The notes: a model not told the origin generated them from the sequence alone. Numbered from the stretch's first letter, positions 1-13,750 are shown. The stretch is 64,000 bases of DNA from Antedon mediterranea (GCF_964355755.1 NC_092676.1:26456288-26520287); one strand, 5' to 3'. Numbers and translations: made by a program.

Positions 1-371
1 TTTAATTTGTATTTCCTTTTATAGCAATTTTCATTGTTTACAAACAATTACAAAAAAAAAAACCGAAAAATAATGCATAAGAATATATAACTTTATATGA
101 TTCCATGTCATATACTTAAAACAAAAACTAAACAACAATATAACCATGGCGGTTATACCCCCTCTTTTGAAAACGGAAGATGTTCTTGTATATAACTTGT
201 TTATTGGAGGACATAATTACGAACCATCCCACATTTTTTTTAAACCAAAAACAATACTGCATAAAAATATATAACTACTACTACATTTCTTGTCTTAATT
301 AGTTTACCCTCTTTTTAAAAAGTGAGTAAAAACAATGAATATGGGCTTCTACTATTTGAGGAAGGACCTCC

Positions 372-590
372 CCAAGGACACCCCCCCCCCCCAAGGACCT
401 CCCCAGGGGCCTCCCCAAGGCCCTCCTCAGAGACCTCCCCAGAGACCTCCCCAGGGACCTCCTCAGGGACCTCCCAAAGGTCCTCCCAGAGACCTCCCCA
501 GGGACCTCCCCAAGGCCCTCCCCAGGGACCTCCCAAATGCCCTCCCCAGAGACCTCCCCAGGGACCTCCCCAAGGCCCTCCCCAGTATCA
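372..590. repeat. CCTCCCCAGGGA-type minisatellite
   Basis: This is a strongly strand-asymmetric tandem array of roughly 12-nt units, CCTCCCC(A/AG)(G/A)... Two frames read as Pro-Gln-Gly repeats, but they lack splice sites or a neighbouring gene, so I treat it as non-coding. It lies downstream of the RERG 3' end. Confidence 0.85.
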
Positions 591-823
591 TTGGTCCACC
601 TCTAAAGATACACCAAAGGTAATCTAACAATAGGACACTGAGCTTGCCTGTTCAAGATAGTAACTCGTAACAGTCCTTTGATCTTATGTCTGGCTGCGAC
701 AAATACCAACAGTACTGTACTATGTACATGCTTATGTACAACTGATCGTATCGAAGCCACATATAAACCACTTTGACCTCCGGAGCTCAGCATCCTGTTC
801 TTAGATTTCCTTGATAGACCTGT

Positions 824-934
824 ACTCCATTTCTCGTCGCACTCTATTTCTCGTCGCACTCTATTTCTCGTCGCACTCTATGTCTCGTCGCACTCTGTTT
901 CTCGTCGCACTCTATTTCTCGTCGCACTCTATTT
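824..934. repeat. 17-bp tandem repeat (CTATTTCTCGTCGCACT), about 6.5 copies
   Basis: Near-perfect head-to-tail copies with a few substitutions (TATGT, TGTTT variants). Confidence 0.92.
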
Positions 935-1683
935 CATCATCGGATGTTGTAGAGCTTTATTTTATTGTACTTTTTCACTTTTGAAAGGAAATCCGGTTTG
1001 TTTAAACAAACCAAATTAGTTTAATAATGGACCTGTAAATCCCTGCATCATCCTCTGCAATACGTATACCATGTTTTTATTCGGCACGTATACGGATACA
1101 TTAGGCCGAAATATAAATATTTCTTACATAAATACATACATAAAAACATGGTGTCGGGAATAAAATGTAAAATATACAACGATTAATTTATTTAACACAG
1201 ACGCGTATATTTTACCAAAATATAATATAATATATATATGCATTCATTAATTACTTCAAGATTATTACAGTATTTTGGTCACACAATTTTCAATAAGTAA
1301 AAAATATTTATAATGCATCTTAACATAAATTCATTAATGAAAAGTTTTTTCTAGAATTGTTTACGGGGCGCCATATGGGACATTGGCAATCGTTCACCCT
1401 CCCACGCCACAATTAGCAAGAAGACAAAATACCGACGACGTCATACAACAAAGATGACGGCCTCAATATGACATCAAAAACATGTCCATATAGTATCAAC
1501 AGTTATAGACTTTAGGCCTAAATACATGACTAAAGATGAAAGAACGTCAACAAAATTGCATTCCTATGGCTCTGTCGTCACTTCCGTTTAAACTTTATAG
1601 TCTTGGTCAATCAAAATATTTACCACAATTCATTGCACAAAAATATTTAAAACTTCCGTTTCAAAATCAAACGTAAACAATCG

Positions 1684-4600
1684 TTAGTGAATGTTGTTTA
1701 TTTTCGTAAACATTCCTTTCAAAACTTGTTTCATTTGCTGTGACGTCGAACTCCTTCTTCTCTGTTTACTATCTACCATTTTCCTCCGCCTGACCTCTCT
1801 GACAAGTTCGTGAAATGCCTCATAAACGTTCCTGTCTCCTAAACAAATAGATGTCTCATAAAAGGCACATGCTAATTCTTCTGAAAGTTTTTCTCCTTCT
1901 TCGTACGATACTTCTCGTTCGTGTTCCAAGTCGGCTTTGTTGCCGAGTATCACAATGGACACGTTACGCGCTTTCTTTACTTCATCTAGAAAAGACTTGA
2001 TTCTAAGAACTTGGTCGAAGCTTTGGCGATCTGTTACACTGTACATGACTAGGAAGCCTTCGCCCCATCGTATTTGGCCCTCTCTGTGGTTATCAGTATC
2101 CTACAAGAAAAGATAAATTGCTTTATACGTTTCTTGGATAATGTGCATAGAAGTACAGTTTGTCTAAAGCTTGGTTCCCACTAGGACGCAACGCAAGGAC
2201 GTAGACGCAACGCAAGCGAGTTGACCAATCACAGGCAACTATTCGAATAATCTATCGCAATGTGATTGGTAAAATCACTTTGCATTACGTTGCGTCCTAG
2301 TGGGAACCAAGCTTAAAGTATGCCTATTTATAATAGAAGCAAAAATATTTACTATGATTCTAATGAAAGCAACCGGCGCCTTCTGAGATTATAACAAAAT
2401 CCATTAAACGTTAATGTAAAATGCAATAATTGAAATAGACTGAATTTCTCATTTTGTTCTAGAAGGCAGATACGCGCAAATGGATAATGTAAACCTACTA
2501 CAAAATAATAAACATACATAATAAAGTAATCGAATGATATGTTATTAGCATAAAACACAAAACTCTCTCTTTATAATATTTTTTTATAATTGATACATTT
2601 CAGAAAAAAAGTCTAAAGCGCATAGATGACAATGATTATCGTAAACGCATTGTGTGCGGGCAAGTGAGACATTGAAAAAAGGGACTTACCCCACCAGCTG
2701 TGTCGAGTATATCTACGGTCATGACGTCATTATCTACAGTTGTTTGATGACGGTATGTGCATTCTAGAAAATAAAAACATAATATAAAATATAAAACATA
2801 TTTAAAATTAATAATACTCGTGGATAAATACCAAACATCGAAAATAAATATCATTTATTAGGCCTATGTTGAACTTAAAACCTCGCGGCGCGGATTTATA
2901 TTGCGTACGACGAAATACTGTTAACTTCGTCACTTATTCATACGCGTCCAAAAGACATATGTTAACAAAGTAATCCGAAGGGGAAAATAATTTTGACAAC
3001 ATAATCCGTTTAAACCAATCGTTGAAATTAATTCTGAATGAAATACTGGAGTCGTAATGTATGGCTCAACTTAATACTCAGAACAGTCTCAGCAATTGAA
3101 GATTGGATTAAAAGAAAATGAAATTAACATTAACGACGTTTGCCACAGCGACCTGCGTAGAATGAAAACCAAGTGCTGCGATAACTTTAGCGAATACGCC
3201 AAATCAGGAAGATGGCGGAAGCTGCAGACTGTTGTCTTTGGAATATTTATTTTGTCTTTAATATAAGTTTATGAACTTTATCTTTTAACAATATATGACA
3301 AAAAAAACATTATCAAACGTCATAGATTAAAAGAATAACATAAAAACCAACGAAAAATAATTGTTTTCCCACAAATGAAATTGTTCCTATTTATTTTTGT
3401 TCAATGTCTGTCACTTGTCTATCATAGCTTCCACATGTCGAAATTTACGCCGTCGGGTGTTATACCAACGCGTTGATGAGTGATAGATCGCGTCAACAAT
3501 GTTTAAAACGCGTCGCCGGCCGGGTGTTGTATCAAACGTGTTTAGTTGAGTGACAGATCGCGTCAACCGACTCATTCTGCACACTCGTCACGTAAACTAC
3601 AAACAGCTAAGTGAATTAAGATAACTGATGAAATAATTTTCTTTCAGGGAAATGTTTGCGTAATACGTAAAGCTTAAATGAGAAATAAGTGATTGAATTG
3701 AATATTCCGTGAATACGTGCGTATTTAAACTACATTAATGGCCGTTATATTTTGTAACCGTGTTGTGAATACTAAATCAGGCGGCAGTGTCAATAGACAC
3801 GGATTTTATTTGTCCCGTGAGTGTTTTTAACAGACTCGTCACACGGCGAATATCAAAGTACATTGCACTTTGTCTGGGTTAAGTAGAGGCGGTTTTAGAA
3901 AGTGAACAATGTATGGTGATTGTGATGATGTTTGACGGAGATAGAAAGCCTGCTTCCCAATATTGAACGCATCAACACGATGGATCATTCGAACTGTCGC
4001 TTGATTGGCCGACTAACTTGCGTTGCGCATACGCACTTGCGATTAATTTGCGATGAGCCGAGAGCTAGTGACAATGGTAATACGAGAGTGTGATTTTTAA
4101 GGCAATGTTTTGAATTATAATCAGAATCTATCAAAATATACTGTTTATCTTAAATATCTGTATTGGAAACAGATAAATTATTGTACATACTATTGTTAAA
4201 ACATTGTTGAAATTGTATTTGTATTTTGTATGTTCATGGCCCCAGGGAAGAACAACCATGGGGCTCCTCGATCCGTGACTAATGTTGAATTGAATTGAAT
4301 TAAACTAGATTGTTACTCACCTAGCGTCGGGTCATATTCCCATATAAATCTATTTGTTAAGAACCTCACAACAGCGGCTGTAAATACAAAGAAACAAATA
4401 CATTACCTTCATACATAGCTTACATACTCAATGTTACATAGATCATGAAAACAGCTGTTATTCCTATATACGTTTGTTCCCTTTACCTGTGTGGGGTATG
4501 TTTTTTCGTATTTAATGTCAAAAAGGGTAACATGATGACTTGACACCCTTTTAATTTATTGTTTTCTGAGACTTAGAAAAGTTAGGCCAACTGGATTAAT

Positions 4601-5207
4601 GGAAGCGGACGGCTAAAAACCCTTCCGTGTAACATTAAAAATATATTTGACTCAGGAGTACAACATTATAAACACGATATTACAAGAAGAATCAATGCTT
4701 TTTTGTGACATAGATAGATTTGAACTTTTAAATAAAAAATATTCCCTGAAATACAGGTTGAAAAAATTCAGATACATTAACAAATGACGTCATAATCACC
4801 CTCAAATCAATCATCATACATTGTTTTTTCATCAACGATAATCTTCATCATCTTCAATAAGCATGTTCCTATCATGCAATTCCAATTGTACACTTAATCG
4901 TCATTATCATCATTATATTTTATTTCATTTATATGTAATTTTTTTACTTTCTATGGGCCAGAGTTTCCGAAATAAAAGATTGAATGAATGAATGAGAAAA
5001 TCCGCAATATTAAATCTATAGTATACGTCACACTTTATTGTTATCATCATCCTTATCAACGTTTTTTCAATAAAATAATTTCATATAATAACTACCTGAT
5101 TTTCCAACGCATGAATTGCCAAGCACTACCAATTTACATTCGGACATTTTACCGTTGCTTCCATTCCCACTTCCAAGATTCTGAGCTGGAACCGTCAGCC
5201 GGATCAT
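1684..5207 (-). CDS. RERG: RERG-like Ras-family small GTPase, complete, 4 coding exons
   Basis: Exons (minus): 5096-5207, 4321-4377, 2690-2763 and 1684-2100, all with GT-AG borders and compatible phases. Starting at the second ATG (5145-5147) gives 199 aa, the length I recall for vertebrate RERG; the upstream ATG (5205-5207) would add 20 residues. In the 199-aa numbering: P-loop GNSCVGKS at 10-17, switch I around [14 protein letters not shown] at 57-60, NKAD at 115-118, and a G5-like ETSIC at 143-147. A basic C-terminal tail (RRRSSTSQQ) follows with no CAAX box, as in RERG, so it is probably not prenylated. RERG is known as an estrogen-regulated growth inhibitor with GTPase activity. Oddities: the switch II region reads DTAGGDT, one residue shorter than the family DTAGQEDT, so Gly sits where Ras has Gln61; positions 12 and 13 are Ser and Cys. 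Other Ras-like families (RASL11, RASL12) fit less well. Confidence 0.9.
2167..2313. mobile_element. MITE with AAGCTTGGTTCCCACTAG terminal inverted repeats, TA-flanked
   Basis: The ends AAGCTTGGTTCCCACTAGGA and its complement (TCCTAGTGGGAACCAAGCT) are flanked by TA, suggesting a Tc1/mariner-type TA target. The interior has inverted GACGCAACGCAAG and TGATTGGT blocks. It lies in RERG intron 3. No transposase. Confidence 0.85.
4237..4303 (+). mobile_element. Retrotransposon 3' tail ending in (TTGAA)n, RERG intron 2/1 region
   Basis: CATGGCCCCAGGGAAGAACA ... GGGGCTCCTCGATCCGTGAC, ending in GAATTGAATTGAATTAA, a pentamer tail typical of non-LTR element 3' ends. Confidence 0.5.
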
Positions 5208-5247
5208 AATGAACGATGATAATATACCTGAGACGGTGATATTGTCC

Positions 5248-5490
5248 CGGTCGGCTATAAAGTGTAGGCTACCCCAAGTCTACCTCAAGAGATACTCAAA
5301 AGTGTTTGGTTTTGACTTGTCCCCGTCGGCTATAAAGCGTACCCCAAGCCTACCTCGAGAGATACTCAAAAGTGTTTGGTTAAGACAATGTACGCTGCCG
5401 AGTGTGCCTCAAGGGGTATCCACGCGAGGGTCTTCCAACGCGTCAGTTGAGCCAAGCGTAGTACCTTTAGGGTATCTTCTATTTGGTTAA
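5248..5490. repeat. Tandem duplication of about 72 bp (2 good copies plus a degenerate third)
   Basis: Each copy has GTCGGCTATAAAG, then CCCCAAG(T/C)CTACCTC, then GAGATACTCAAAAGTGTTTG. The array begins about 40 bp upstream of the RERG first coding exon, so it may lie in its 5' UTR or promoter. CGGCTATAAAG could act as a TATA-like element on plus. Confidence 0.75.
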
Positions 5491-8139
5491 GATAACTTAC
5501 ACTATTGGTTTAGACACACTTGTTCACTCCTGTAAAAATAAAGAAAGAATGGTGGTTATAGAATCGGATGTATTCTAATAGTAATACCCATAAGGGAATT
5601 GACGAGAGAACAATAATTTTGCAGATATTGTAATCATCCGTGAGAAATTTAATAAAATAATCCGCATATTATATTATATCAAAACGTAGTATTACAACAT
5701 AATTATGACATTCCTACGTCATAACTATTTCCAGCATAAATATGATTTATTTATCGTTAAATTATTTAAGAACGGCATGATTTCTATTCGATAAAAATTG
5801 ACAAATTGCGATATAATAAATCATTTCACAAATGATATAAAATCTGTAACTACTAGCCTACTCAGTCATTTCATTAATTTTCTACGAAATTACTATTTCG
5901 GAGAATCGTAATACATCAGAGAGAAGAATAAAGTTTGACAAATGCGTTCAATAAATACCAAATCTGAGTCAGCGATTAACGAATTTCGGTTCTGATCCAA
6001 TGTGTATCAATTCTAATAGATAGCTAAGCCTACAACTTACTTTGTTTCTTGTACAAAATCCACTATGTAAAGGTTAATAAAACGTTTTCTTTCCGTGTAC
6101 AGAAACTTGGATGATGCTGCTTCAATGTCACACACTCGATCGTAAACTGAAAAGATAAAACGAAGAGCAGTGTTAATATACATAATAAGATCGTCGGTCG
6201 TTCACATGGATGAAATGGGATGATCTGATTGGCTGGTAGTAAAGATGGCATGAGATTGGATGGTTTATTTTAACGAAGGCCTATAGTTATGTATTGCCTG
6301 TATTATGATATCTTTGCGTCTGTATGTTGTTCGTATCGTAATATAGACCTATGTTGCGGCTTTGTACGTAGGCCATGTGCGCATTTTTAATGATGTAGCC
6401 TACACACGTAAAGCTTCTAAATCTACGCGAATTTCGTTAAGTTTAATTGTGCAATATTGGTTGATACGAATTCGGCTTTGTCGGAAAACATCTACCATAA
6501 TAATAGACCTTAATACAGGGGAATTTCTATCGTATGAGATTTTATGTTTTTATTTTGTAAATCAACGCAACTGCACCTTCACGTATAAATAAGCGTAATC
6601 GTAAGAAAACGACGCAATCGTAAGCAGATCTTACGTCGACTGGAAACCAGGCTTTAACAAACAACCACACATACTTATTTACATTGGCGTCCATCCATTC
6701 TAACATGTTTGTCTATTAATGTTTGTGATGTGAATGATGAGGACCGTGCGTGTGGCGGGAGTCCATTCTTTCGCGACAAGATCTATTTTACTCTCTCTAA
6801 TCTAAGATTGATATTTAAGCCGTTGACACGTATTCTAGTAAATTTTCAGGCCAGCGAATCTAGTGTAATGTTTCAAGTTCTCATTCAGTAAGTCTTAGAG
6901 CATATCAATGATGTAAAACAATACACATTCCCTATAAACAAGCTCATAATATGTGGTTTTTTAATACAGTGAAACAGTATTTTCCAGCGTGTCGTGTGGT
7001 TTAGACAGACATTAAAGATCGGTTCACATAGAGCGATCTAGATACGCGTCCATGTTACGACTTTAAAAATAAAAGGTATCTACATCCCTCTGTGTAAACG
7101 GTCTAGATACGTCTATTACGACAGACCTAATTAGGACAAAGCGGACGAATTGAAGTCGTAAGGTATCACAACGCTGTTCATTTATGGGCATGCGCGATGG
7201 GAATCTACGATGCTGCGGTGAGCAAGTACGGTTTTACGAAATAAAGGAAAGAAGCTACGCGCACGGAAATGGCTTTTTCCTCTAACAAGCACTTACTGAT
7301 CATCATGTGGTCACGTGATACATCCATCAGATATAAATTGTATACCCAGAACTGAACACAAAATTACTTTCGGCAATTCTTCGAAACATAATTCATTATC
7401 GTTTTATCGACTGTCGCTAAAACTACAACTCTCATTGATTTGAATACGAATAATACCGAAATAGTACAGCAAACGTTGTTTTTAATATATTGTTGAAATC
7501 ACTGGTATATTTTTCACAATATGTGACTGAGTATCGGTATAAAATACATTATTATAATTGCACACTTGCCGAGCAGTCTCATGTCTGAGGCAGCCATGAT
7601 TATTTCTTAAGCGTCCAGAGACAATGTTCTCAAACTAAGGCTTCAAGCTAAGGATTGACAGCATAGTTGGCTGTAGTCTGAGGGTAAATGAACAAACCGC
7701 CTCGGGGTAATTTTCGAACATTATGCTCATTACAATTTGATATATGAGAGTTTCAAATTTGCAGATTAATAAAAGCGAGTGCATTGACTGTCTTTAAATG
7801 TCATAATGGGTAATTCTGATGTAATAAATGTTATTGTTTGTTTATTCCATTGATTTTAATCAAATTACTTCAAAACAGGTGCCGTTTTATTATTTTCCTC
7901 GCGAGGAGCCATGGTCTTCAATTTCTTGGATCTCAATCATTGTTTGGGACCGTTCACCTCTTTGCTTAGGCCAAGTTGTAAGAGTATTGAACTGTTGAGC
8001 TATTAGGACTATTAACCGGCTGAAACTATAGGTTTAGCTCTCGGGGTGAAACAACCTCATCACCGCTGGAAACGCACTGGTGTAGGTCGCTAACAAAAGG
8101 AACGGACGTCCTCAGATTGAACATTTTAGTACGCCTTCG

Positions 8140-8600
8140 TATGGTATACGCCCTGGTATTGGTATACCTCTCGTTTGGTCGTCCTTGTATTGGTATATAC
8201 GCCCTGGTATTGGTATACCTCTCGTTTGGTCGCCCTTGTATTGATATACTCCCTGGTATTGATATACCTCTCGTTTGGTCACTCTGGTATTGTTATACCT
8301 CTCGTATGATCGCCCTGGTATTGGATACCTCTCGACTCGTATGATCGCCCTGGTATTGGTATCCCCGGTGTTGGTATACCACTCGTATGATATACGCCCT
8401 TGGAATCGTATATCACTCGTATGGTATACGTCTATACTACCCCCTGGTATACCCCTCGTATGACATACGCCCTGGTATTGGTATACCCATCGCATGATAT
8501 ACGCCCTGGTATTGGTATACAGCCTCACCTCTAGTGAGATAGACGCCCTGGTATTGCAACTATACCCCTCGAATGATAGCCCTGGTATACCCACTCGAAC
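8140..8600. repeat. GGTATTGGTATACC-rich minisatellite
   Basis: Irregular units of about 30-35 bp combine CCCTGGTATTGGTATAC with CTCGT(A/T)TG(A/G)T. The core GGTATACC is palindromic. A 173-codon frame on minus is a by-product of the array. Confidence 0.85.
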
Positions 8601-9626
8601 ACAAAAAGCTGTCCATAGATTCATATAGTTCATTCATTTTTTACAGCAGTACTCTACTATTTTTCCATTAAATAAATCTTTTACCGCTTGATTAATTACA
8701 GAGCATTCTTGGGGATAATGATACAAAAACATATCATCTTTAATTACAGTGTATTTTAATTGGAAAGGTTTAATTGGCCAGTGACTTGTAATAACATTTT
8801 GTTAGTTGAGAGTGGGCTAGCGAAGACCAACGGAGCGTTACTGTCCCATAGGGTACATCCGACATTATGTCCTTTATTTTCAATACCTCATTCAGGTTAA
8901 ATCAGTTTAAATATAATTAATAAATGTCATTTTAATTTCAATTGCTCCCGCAATTGATGCAAGTGACAAATTATTATTGGATGTAATAAGATGAAATGAA
9001 ACGACTTCGCTTTTTATCACTTTCAAATGAAGATAAAAGATATATTCATCATGGCTTCCGGTTTGATGGTCGTATACACATCCGGGCAATGAACGTGTTT
9101 GAGCGCTGCGTTAACAACATCACGTGACGTATACGGAACGCTCTTTTCTCCAAAAGTTCTGCCAGTTATTTTTGGAAAAATACTCCGACGGTAAAAACAT
9201 TATAATAACAATCGAATTGCTAATTCGATATCAATTTCATCATGTCGTCACAACGAGAGTGTGTGTAGAAAATATTCCTAAACATTGTTAATATTAAGAA
9301 ATATTTTTGTTTCAAAATACTAATCCATTTGAAATAGATTTAGAATCCGTATCATCACGGGAGTAGGTTGTTATGCCCTACGGTTAAGGTCAATAACTGA
9401 TGACAGGATCGAGTCACAAGAATTCAAGCAAAAAAAGAAATGTTTATTTTGAACTTATTATGTCTATATATAGCACAAGGGGACAATTTATCGGGTTGGA
9501 TACAGCCAAATACTCCGTAACCGTAGTTTTTTCCAAAATTAGGAATCTAATACAACAATCACGATATGAAACGAACTTTGACATGCCAAATGAGGAATGC
9601 CGGACATGAACCGAACCGGTGATTTA

Positions 9627-9800
9627 AAGCTCTGTCAACACTATCAAACTTTGTGACATCAAAATGTGTGATGTGCCCATATATGGACATGATGATGTCA
9701 TATCACTACCATATTTAAGCATATTCACTACCATATTTACTACCATATTTGGGCACATCACACTTTTTTTGTCAGAACTAGTTTGATAGTGTATACGAGG
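9627..9800. mobile_element. MITE family 'GCTCTGTCTACACTATCAAAC', copy 1
   Basis: Left end AAGCTCTGTCAACACTATCA and right end TAGTTTGATAGTGTATAC flank tandem sub-repeats of TGATGTGCCCATATATGG / CACTACCATATTTGGGCACAT, a nearly palindromic non-coding element. No transposase. Confidence 0.85.
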
Positions 9801-10587
9801 TTTAGGATCTACCACCGATGTCAAAGATCAAAATACATAACACACAAAATACCGTGCCGAACACGGTAAAACACGACTTGTCTCTGGTCTGTTTCGCTAT
9901 AGCAAATTCAAAATTAAAAGTTTAGAATTTAAACGAAAACTATTATATACACTCAGTAATATTTGTTCTCAATTGTGTCACTAACATGTTTTATTAAAGT
10001 TAGAAGTAGCTAGACGTAATTTATGGAATTTAATAAGAAAATTAATTCCAATCAATAAAACGAACTAATGCAGTTTAAGCCGCAATAAAACTCGAAAGGA
10101 ACTGTCAAACGAACCATGAGATTTATGAAGACTTGAAAATGCCCAAAGTTCACAAATACATAATATATAAATGCCGTGTGTTTAACTTGCACCATCAATA
10201 ACAGCATAACAGCATATATCAGGGAGTTGTAAAATAACTCTGGCATAATCGCTATGTCGAAGCCTGTATAATTTACTCGGCGCTCGTTTACTATATGTAA
10301 TATGCATTGTACACGAATTAATAAATACAATTGTATAGTTGCAAACCCGCGGTGTCATTCACAACGATAAAGTACTTATTGCAGGGGAAATGAAGTTATA
10401 ACGTTAGGTTAGAGTTTTTCAACACACCTGCTGAATTGAAATTTATAAATGCCAAGGGTGAGAAATGTGGCGCACAGATATAATTCATAAATAATATATT
10501 AATGTCTGAACGTCGAGCAGTATTGCTTTACGTAAGTATAGTAGCACATTTTCTGTGTATTGTAGAAGTATATAATATATTTAAGCT

Positions 10588-10662
10588 TAAAGTTTGCGAA
10601 TTTTCTTTTTTCGTTTGTTGATATGGATGAAGTTTTTCTAAAATAAAAGAAATTGAATTGAA
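10588..10662 (+). mobile_element. Non-LTR retrotransposon 3' tail, copy 1
   Basis: The block AGTTTGCGAATTTTC ... GATATGGATGAAGTTTTTCT AAAATAAAAGAAATTGAATTG closely matches 62692-62790. A GGTTCGAATCC B-box-like site follows at about 10703. Confidence 0.55.
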
Positions 10663-10742
10663 AACACCATTTATCAACTACAACACAAAATGCAGCGGTT
10701 ACAGGTTCGAATCCAATCATTGTTTTTTAAAAATCATTATCA

Positions 10743-10860
10743 GTTGGTGGACGCAACACACGGAAGTTAACGCGTCGTAAGTATTGACCAATCACAACGC
10801 GAGGAGTACTCCGAACTGACTTTTGTGATTGGTCAGCTCACCTGTGTTGCGTCCAAGAGG
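10743..10860. mobile_element. Diverged relative of the AAGCTTGG MITE
   Basis: It shows inverted GGACGCAACAC ... GTGTTGCGTCC ends and the shared internal TTGACCAATCACA/TGTGATTGGTCA palindrome. Confidence 0.6.
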
Positions 10861-11423
10861 GTATCGAGTTTTATATAGACGATGCTTTGTTTAATAATGT
10901 ATCAATTTAACATTACATGAACGTTTTTAAAAATATGCTACGAGACAAAACCTCTAAAATATTAGAACTCTTGAAATAAATATTTGCAATATTACAGTAA
11001 ATATTTTGACGGACTAATTGGCAATCAAACGAAATATTTCCAAGATAAAGTCAGCAACGTTAGGCCCCTAATAAGAAGTAGTAATACCAATGCATCGGAT
11101 AAATCTCCTCCAAAGCAAATCCCTATCAGAAATTCTATCGAATCTATTTTAGGAACTAATTAATAAGGATCAGTACAGATATATACGTAAACGTACGATT
11201 TTTACCGGCATAAGAAGGTCTTTATAGTGTAGGAGCTTGAACCTAGAAAAAAAACCATATTAATATGTATGAGACGCTCATTAAGCGGTTAACCGCGACT
11301 TGTTATTGCAAACTCAATTCCTGTTTACCTTTTACTGAAGGCATAAATGTGGACGATGACGTTCCATAATTTAGTCGGGTAACTTTGACAAAAGAAAAAA
11401 AATGTTTTATTTACATTTTCCTA

Positions 11424-11581
11424 AAGCTCTGTCTACACTATCAAACTTTATGTGACACAACAATTTGATGTGCCCATATATAGACATGATGTCATATCAC
11501 CACCATATTTGGGTATATCACTTCCATATTTAGGCACATCAAACATATTTGTCAAACTAGTTTGATAGTGCAGACAGAGCT
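11424..11581. mobile_element. GCTCTGTCTACACTATCAAAC MITE, copy 2 (TA on both sides)
   Basis: Intact inverted ends AAGCTCTGTCTACACTATCA and TTTGATAGTGCAGACAGAGCT sit between TA dinucleotides. The middle carries GTGCCCATATATAGACATGA and ACCATATTTGGGTATATCAC. Confidence 0.88.
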
Positions 11582-12889
11582 TAACGATGATTAGACACGT
11601 GACAACAAGTCTACTTGGGTTTTCTCGTGTACAAAATGTTCTACTCAGAAGACAGCGCTGTTTATCTCATTTTTCTAAAGTTAACGATGAGATTCGGCGA
11701 GTTGCAAATTGCTGCATTCATGATTTAAAGTGTTCTCGTTAGTTGGAAATGTTTCCTATAACGATCGTCCTTTTCTTTTGTTTACAGTTTCATGATGGTT
11801 CGTCACGATGGAAAGTAATAACGATTTCAAACATCGTAAATTACGATGTTGGCGCGTCATACTGATTCGTTAATGATTCTCGACATTTAAATAATGTATC
11901 GATGACGTCGCTATGGAAATCACCGTCTCGTATGATGATGGCAGTTGAACGACGGCGCTTCATACTTTATTGATTCATAATAATTTTCTCCACTTCAAAA
12001 ATGTATCCTTGACGTTCAAATATGACGGTCGTCTGTACATTTCTTTTTATGGTGGCTTAGTGATGCATTCGAACGGCGTTATAAATAATTGATTATTCAA
12101 TTGAATTACGTACAATAACCAAAATTACGAAGAATTTACGTAAGCATACGGTTAAGAAAGTCATGACGTAACGAACAATTTAGAAACGCACATAATGGTA
12201 CGTGAATTTGAAGCATAAACGCGCTAAAATATACTTTTACTATACGTGTAATGTTTCCTACTAATGATACACTGTAGGAATAAGCTAACCACAATCCCAT
12301 TGCAAGGTTACGGGATATCACCCCCAAAATAACAATAGCTATAGCCACTAGCCATGCTGTGCTGGTGCACTGATGTTATTTACATTCGTGTGAACCGATA
12401 GTACAGGATCGTGTCAAGATTCTTTCCAAGTTGGATTATTTTCCCCCAAAGCGATCACCTGAGCTATTATAAACCATTCAGTAACAGACCACACACACAA
12501 TTGGGTTTTGTGATTTACCCAATTCCATGACAGAAGTACAGTCAATGATAATAAGACACTAGAAATGTCATGTATGAATTTATCAATAGATCCGCAGGTG
12601 AAATAGCGCTCCGTTCCTGAACCCGACACACGGAGCACATGCTTAGCGCGTCAATCAGGGCCTAAGACAATAAAGATGTCTGCAAAATACAGCTGTCTGA
12701 CAAAGGACACTTTATTAAAACTTTCTACATTTAGAACTTTTAAGCGAAATCATCTAATTTAAATCAATCTATTTGTGAATCTTCACGGAACCACGTGACA
12801 CAAGTTTCGGGAGTTGATTATGCAGCATACTGCAACTATAAACACGCTCCTGAGAGTGGTTCACTACTGCGCATGCACAAACGCAGTTA

Positions 12890-13290
12890 CTTTGACCTAC
12901 CGAAACACAGTAATCTGATCTATACCACAAGTGTGACCACACACAATTTGACTTACCACAAGTGTGACGACACATAGTTATTTGACAGTAATCTGACCGA
13001 ACACAGTGTAACAACACAGTAAATTTACCAATTTCAAGTGTGACGACACACAGTAATCTGACCTACCAAAAGTGTGGCAACACACAGTAATCTGACCTAT
13101 CACAAGTGTGACGACAAACAGTAAACTGACCTAACACAGGTGTGACGACAAACAGTAAACTGACCTAACACAGATCTGACGACACACAGTAATTTGATGT
13201 ACCACAAGTGTGACGACACACAGTAATTTAACATACCGCAAGTGTGACGACACACAGTAAACTGACTTAACACAACTGTGACGATACGGT
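12890..13290. repeat. 34-bp minisatellite (CACAAGTGTGACGACACACA...)
   Basis: About eleven diverged copies of CACAAGTGTGACGACACACA followed by GTAATCTGACCTAC. Units vary at the AAT/AAA and CTG/TTG positions. Confidence 0.88.
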
Positions 13291-13750
13291 ATGACAATAT
13301 AAAATAGCCATTAAATGCACAAGATCGCAAAAATAAAATCAGTCTTTCTCGTTCAGACAGCAGTAAATAACACTGATTTACTGTTTTATGGCAGTTGTTC
13401 GTTACTTATGTACATACAAACACATACGGTAATGTATTTTAAACATGCCTTTAGAGAACAGCCTTTACAAAATGTACAATCAATTTTATTGAGAGAAATA
13501 AAAAAAGACGATAAACTAAGACAATCATAGACTTACTGACAGATATATTATTGCTAAAACAAATAACAAATAAATTCAAAAGAACAGCTGATAAGAACAA
13601 CTGAAACGAAAAAAAAAGATAAAATGTTCACACAAATGCATTGTAGACATACGATACGCATCAATACTTGTCCCATAATAATGATTACCTATGGCTGGAA
13701 AAACAAGTGCTATCAATGTAATTGAAACAGTTTATTTCTCATCTCAATGA

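Noticed and set aside
315-627. Collagen-like or Pro-Gln-Gly-rich ORFs
   Set aside because: Open in several frames on both strands because of the 12-bp minisatellite; no splice context or start supported.
5209-5490. 93-codon plus ORF opposite the RERG 5' region
   Set aside because: Encoded by a tandem duplication and divergent from any known protein; probably chance.
8112-8633. 173-codon minus-strand ORF rich in Tyr-Gln-Gly
   Set aside because: Entirely produced by the GGTATACC tandem repeat; no domain.
12136-12348. Hydrophobic 70-codon minus ORF, possible membrane protein
   Set aside because: No homology, no neighbouring exons, start and splice context unsupported.
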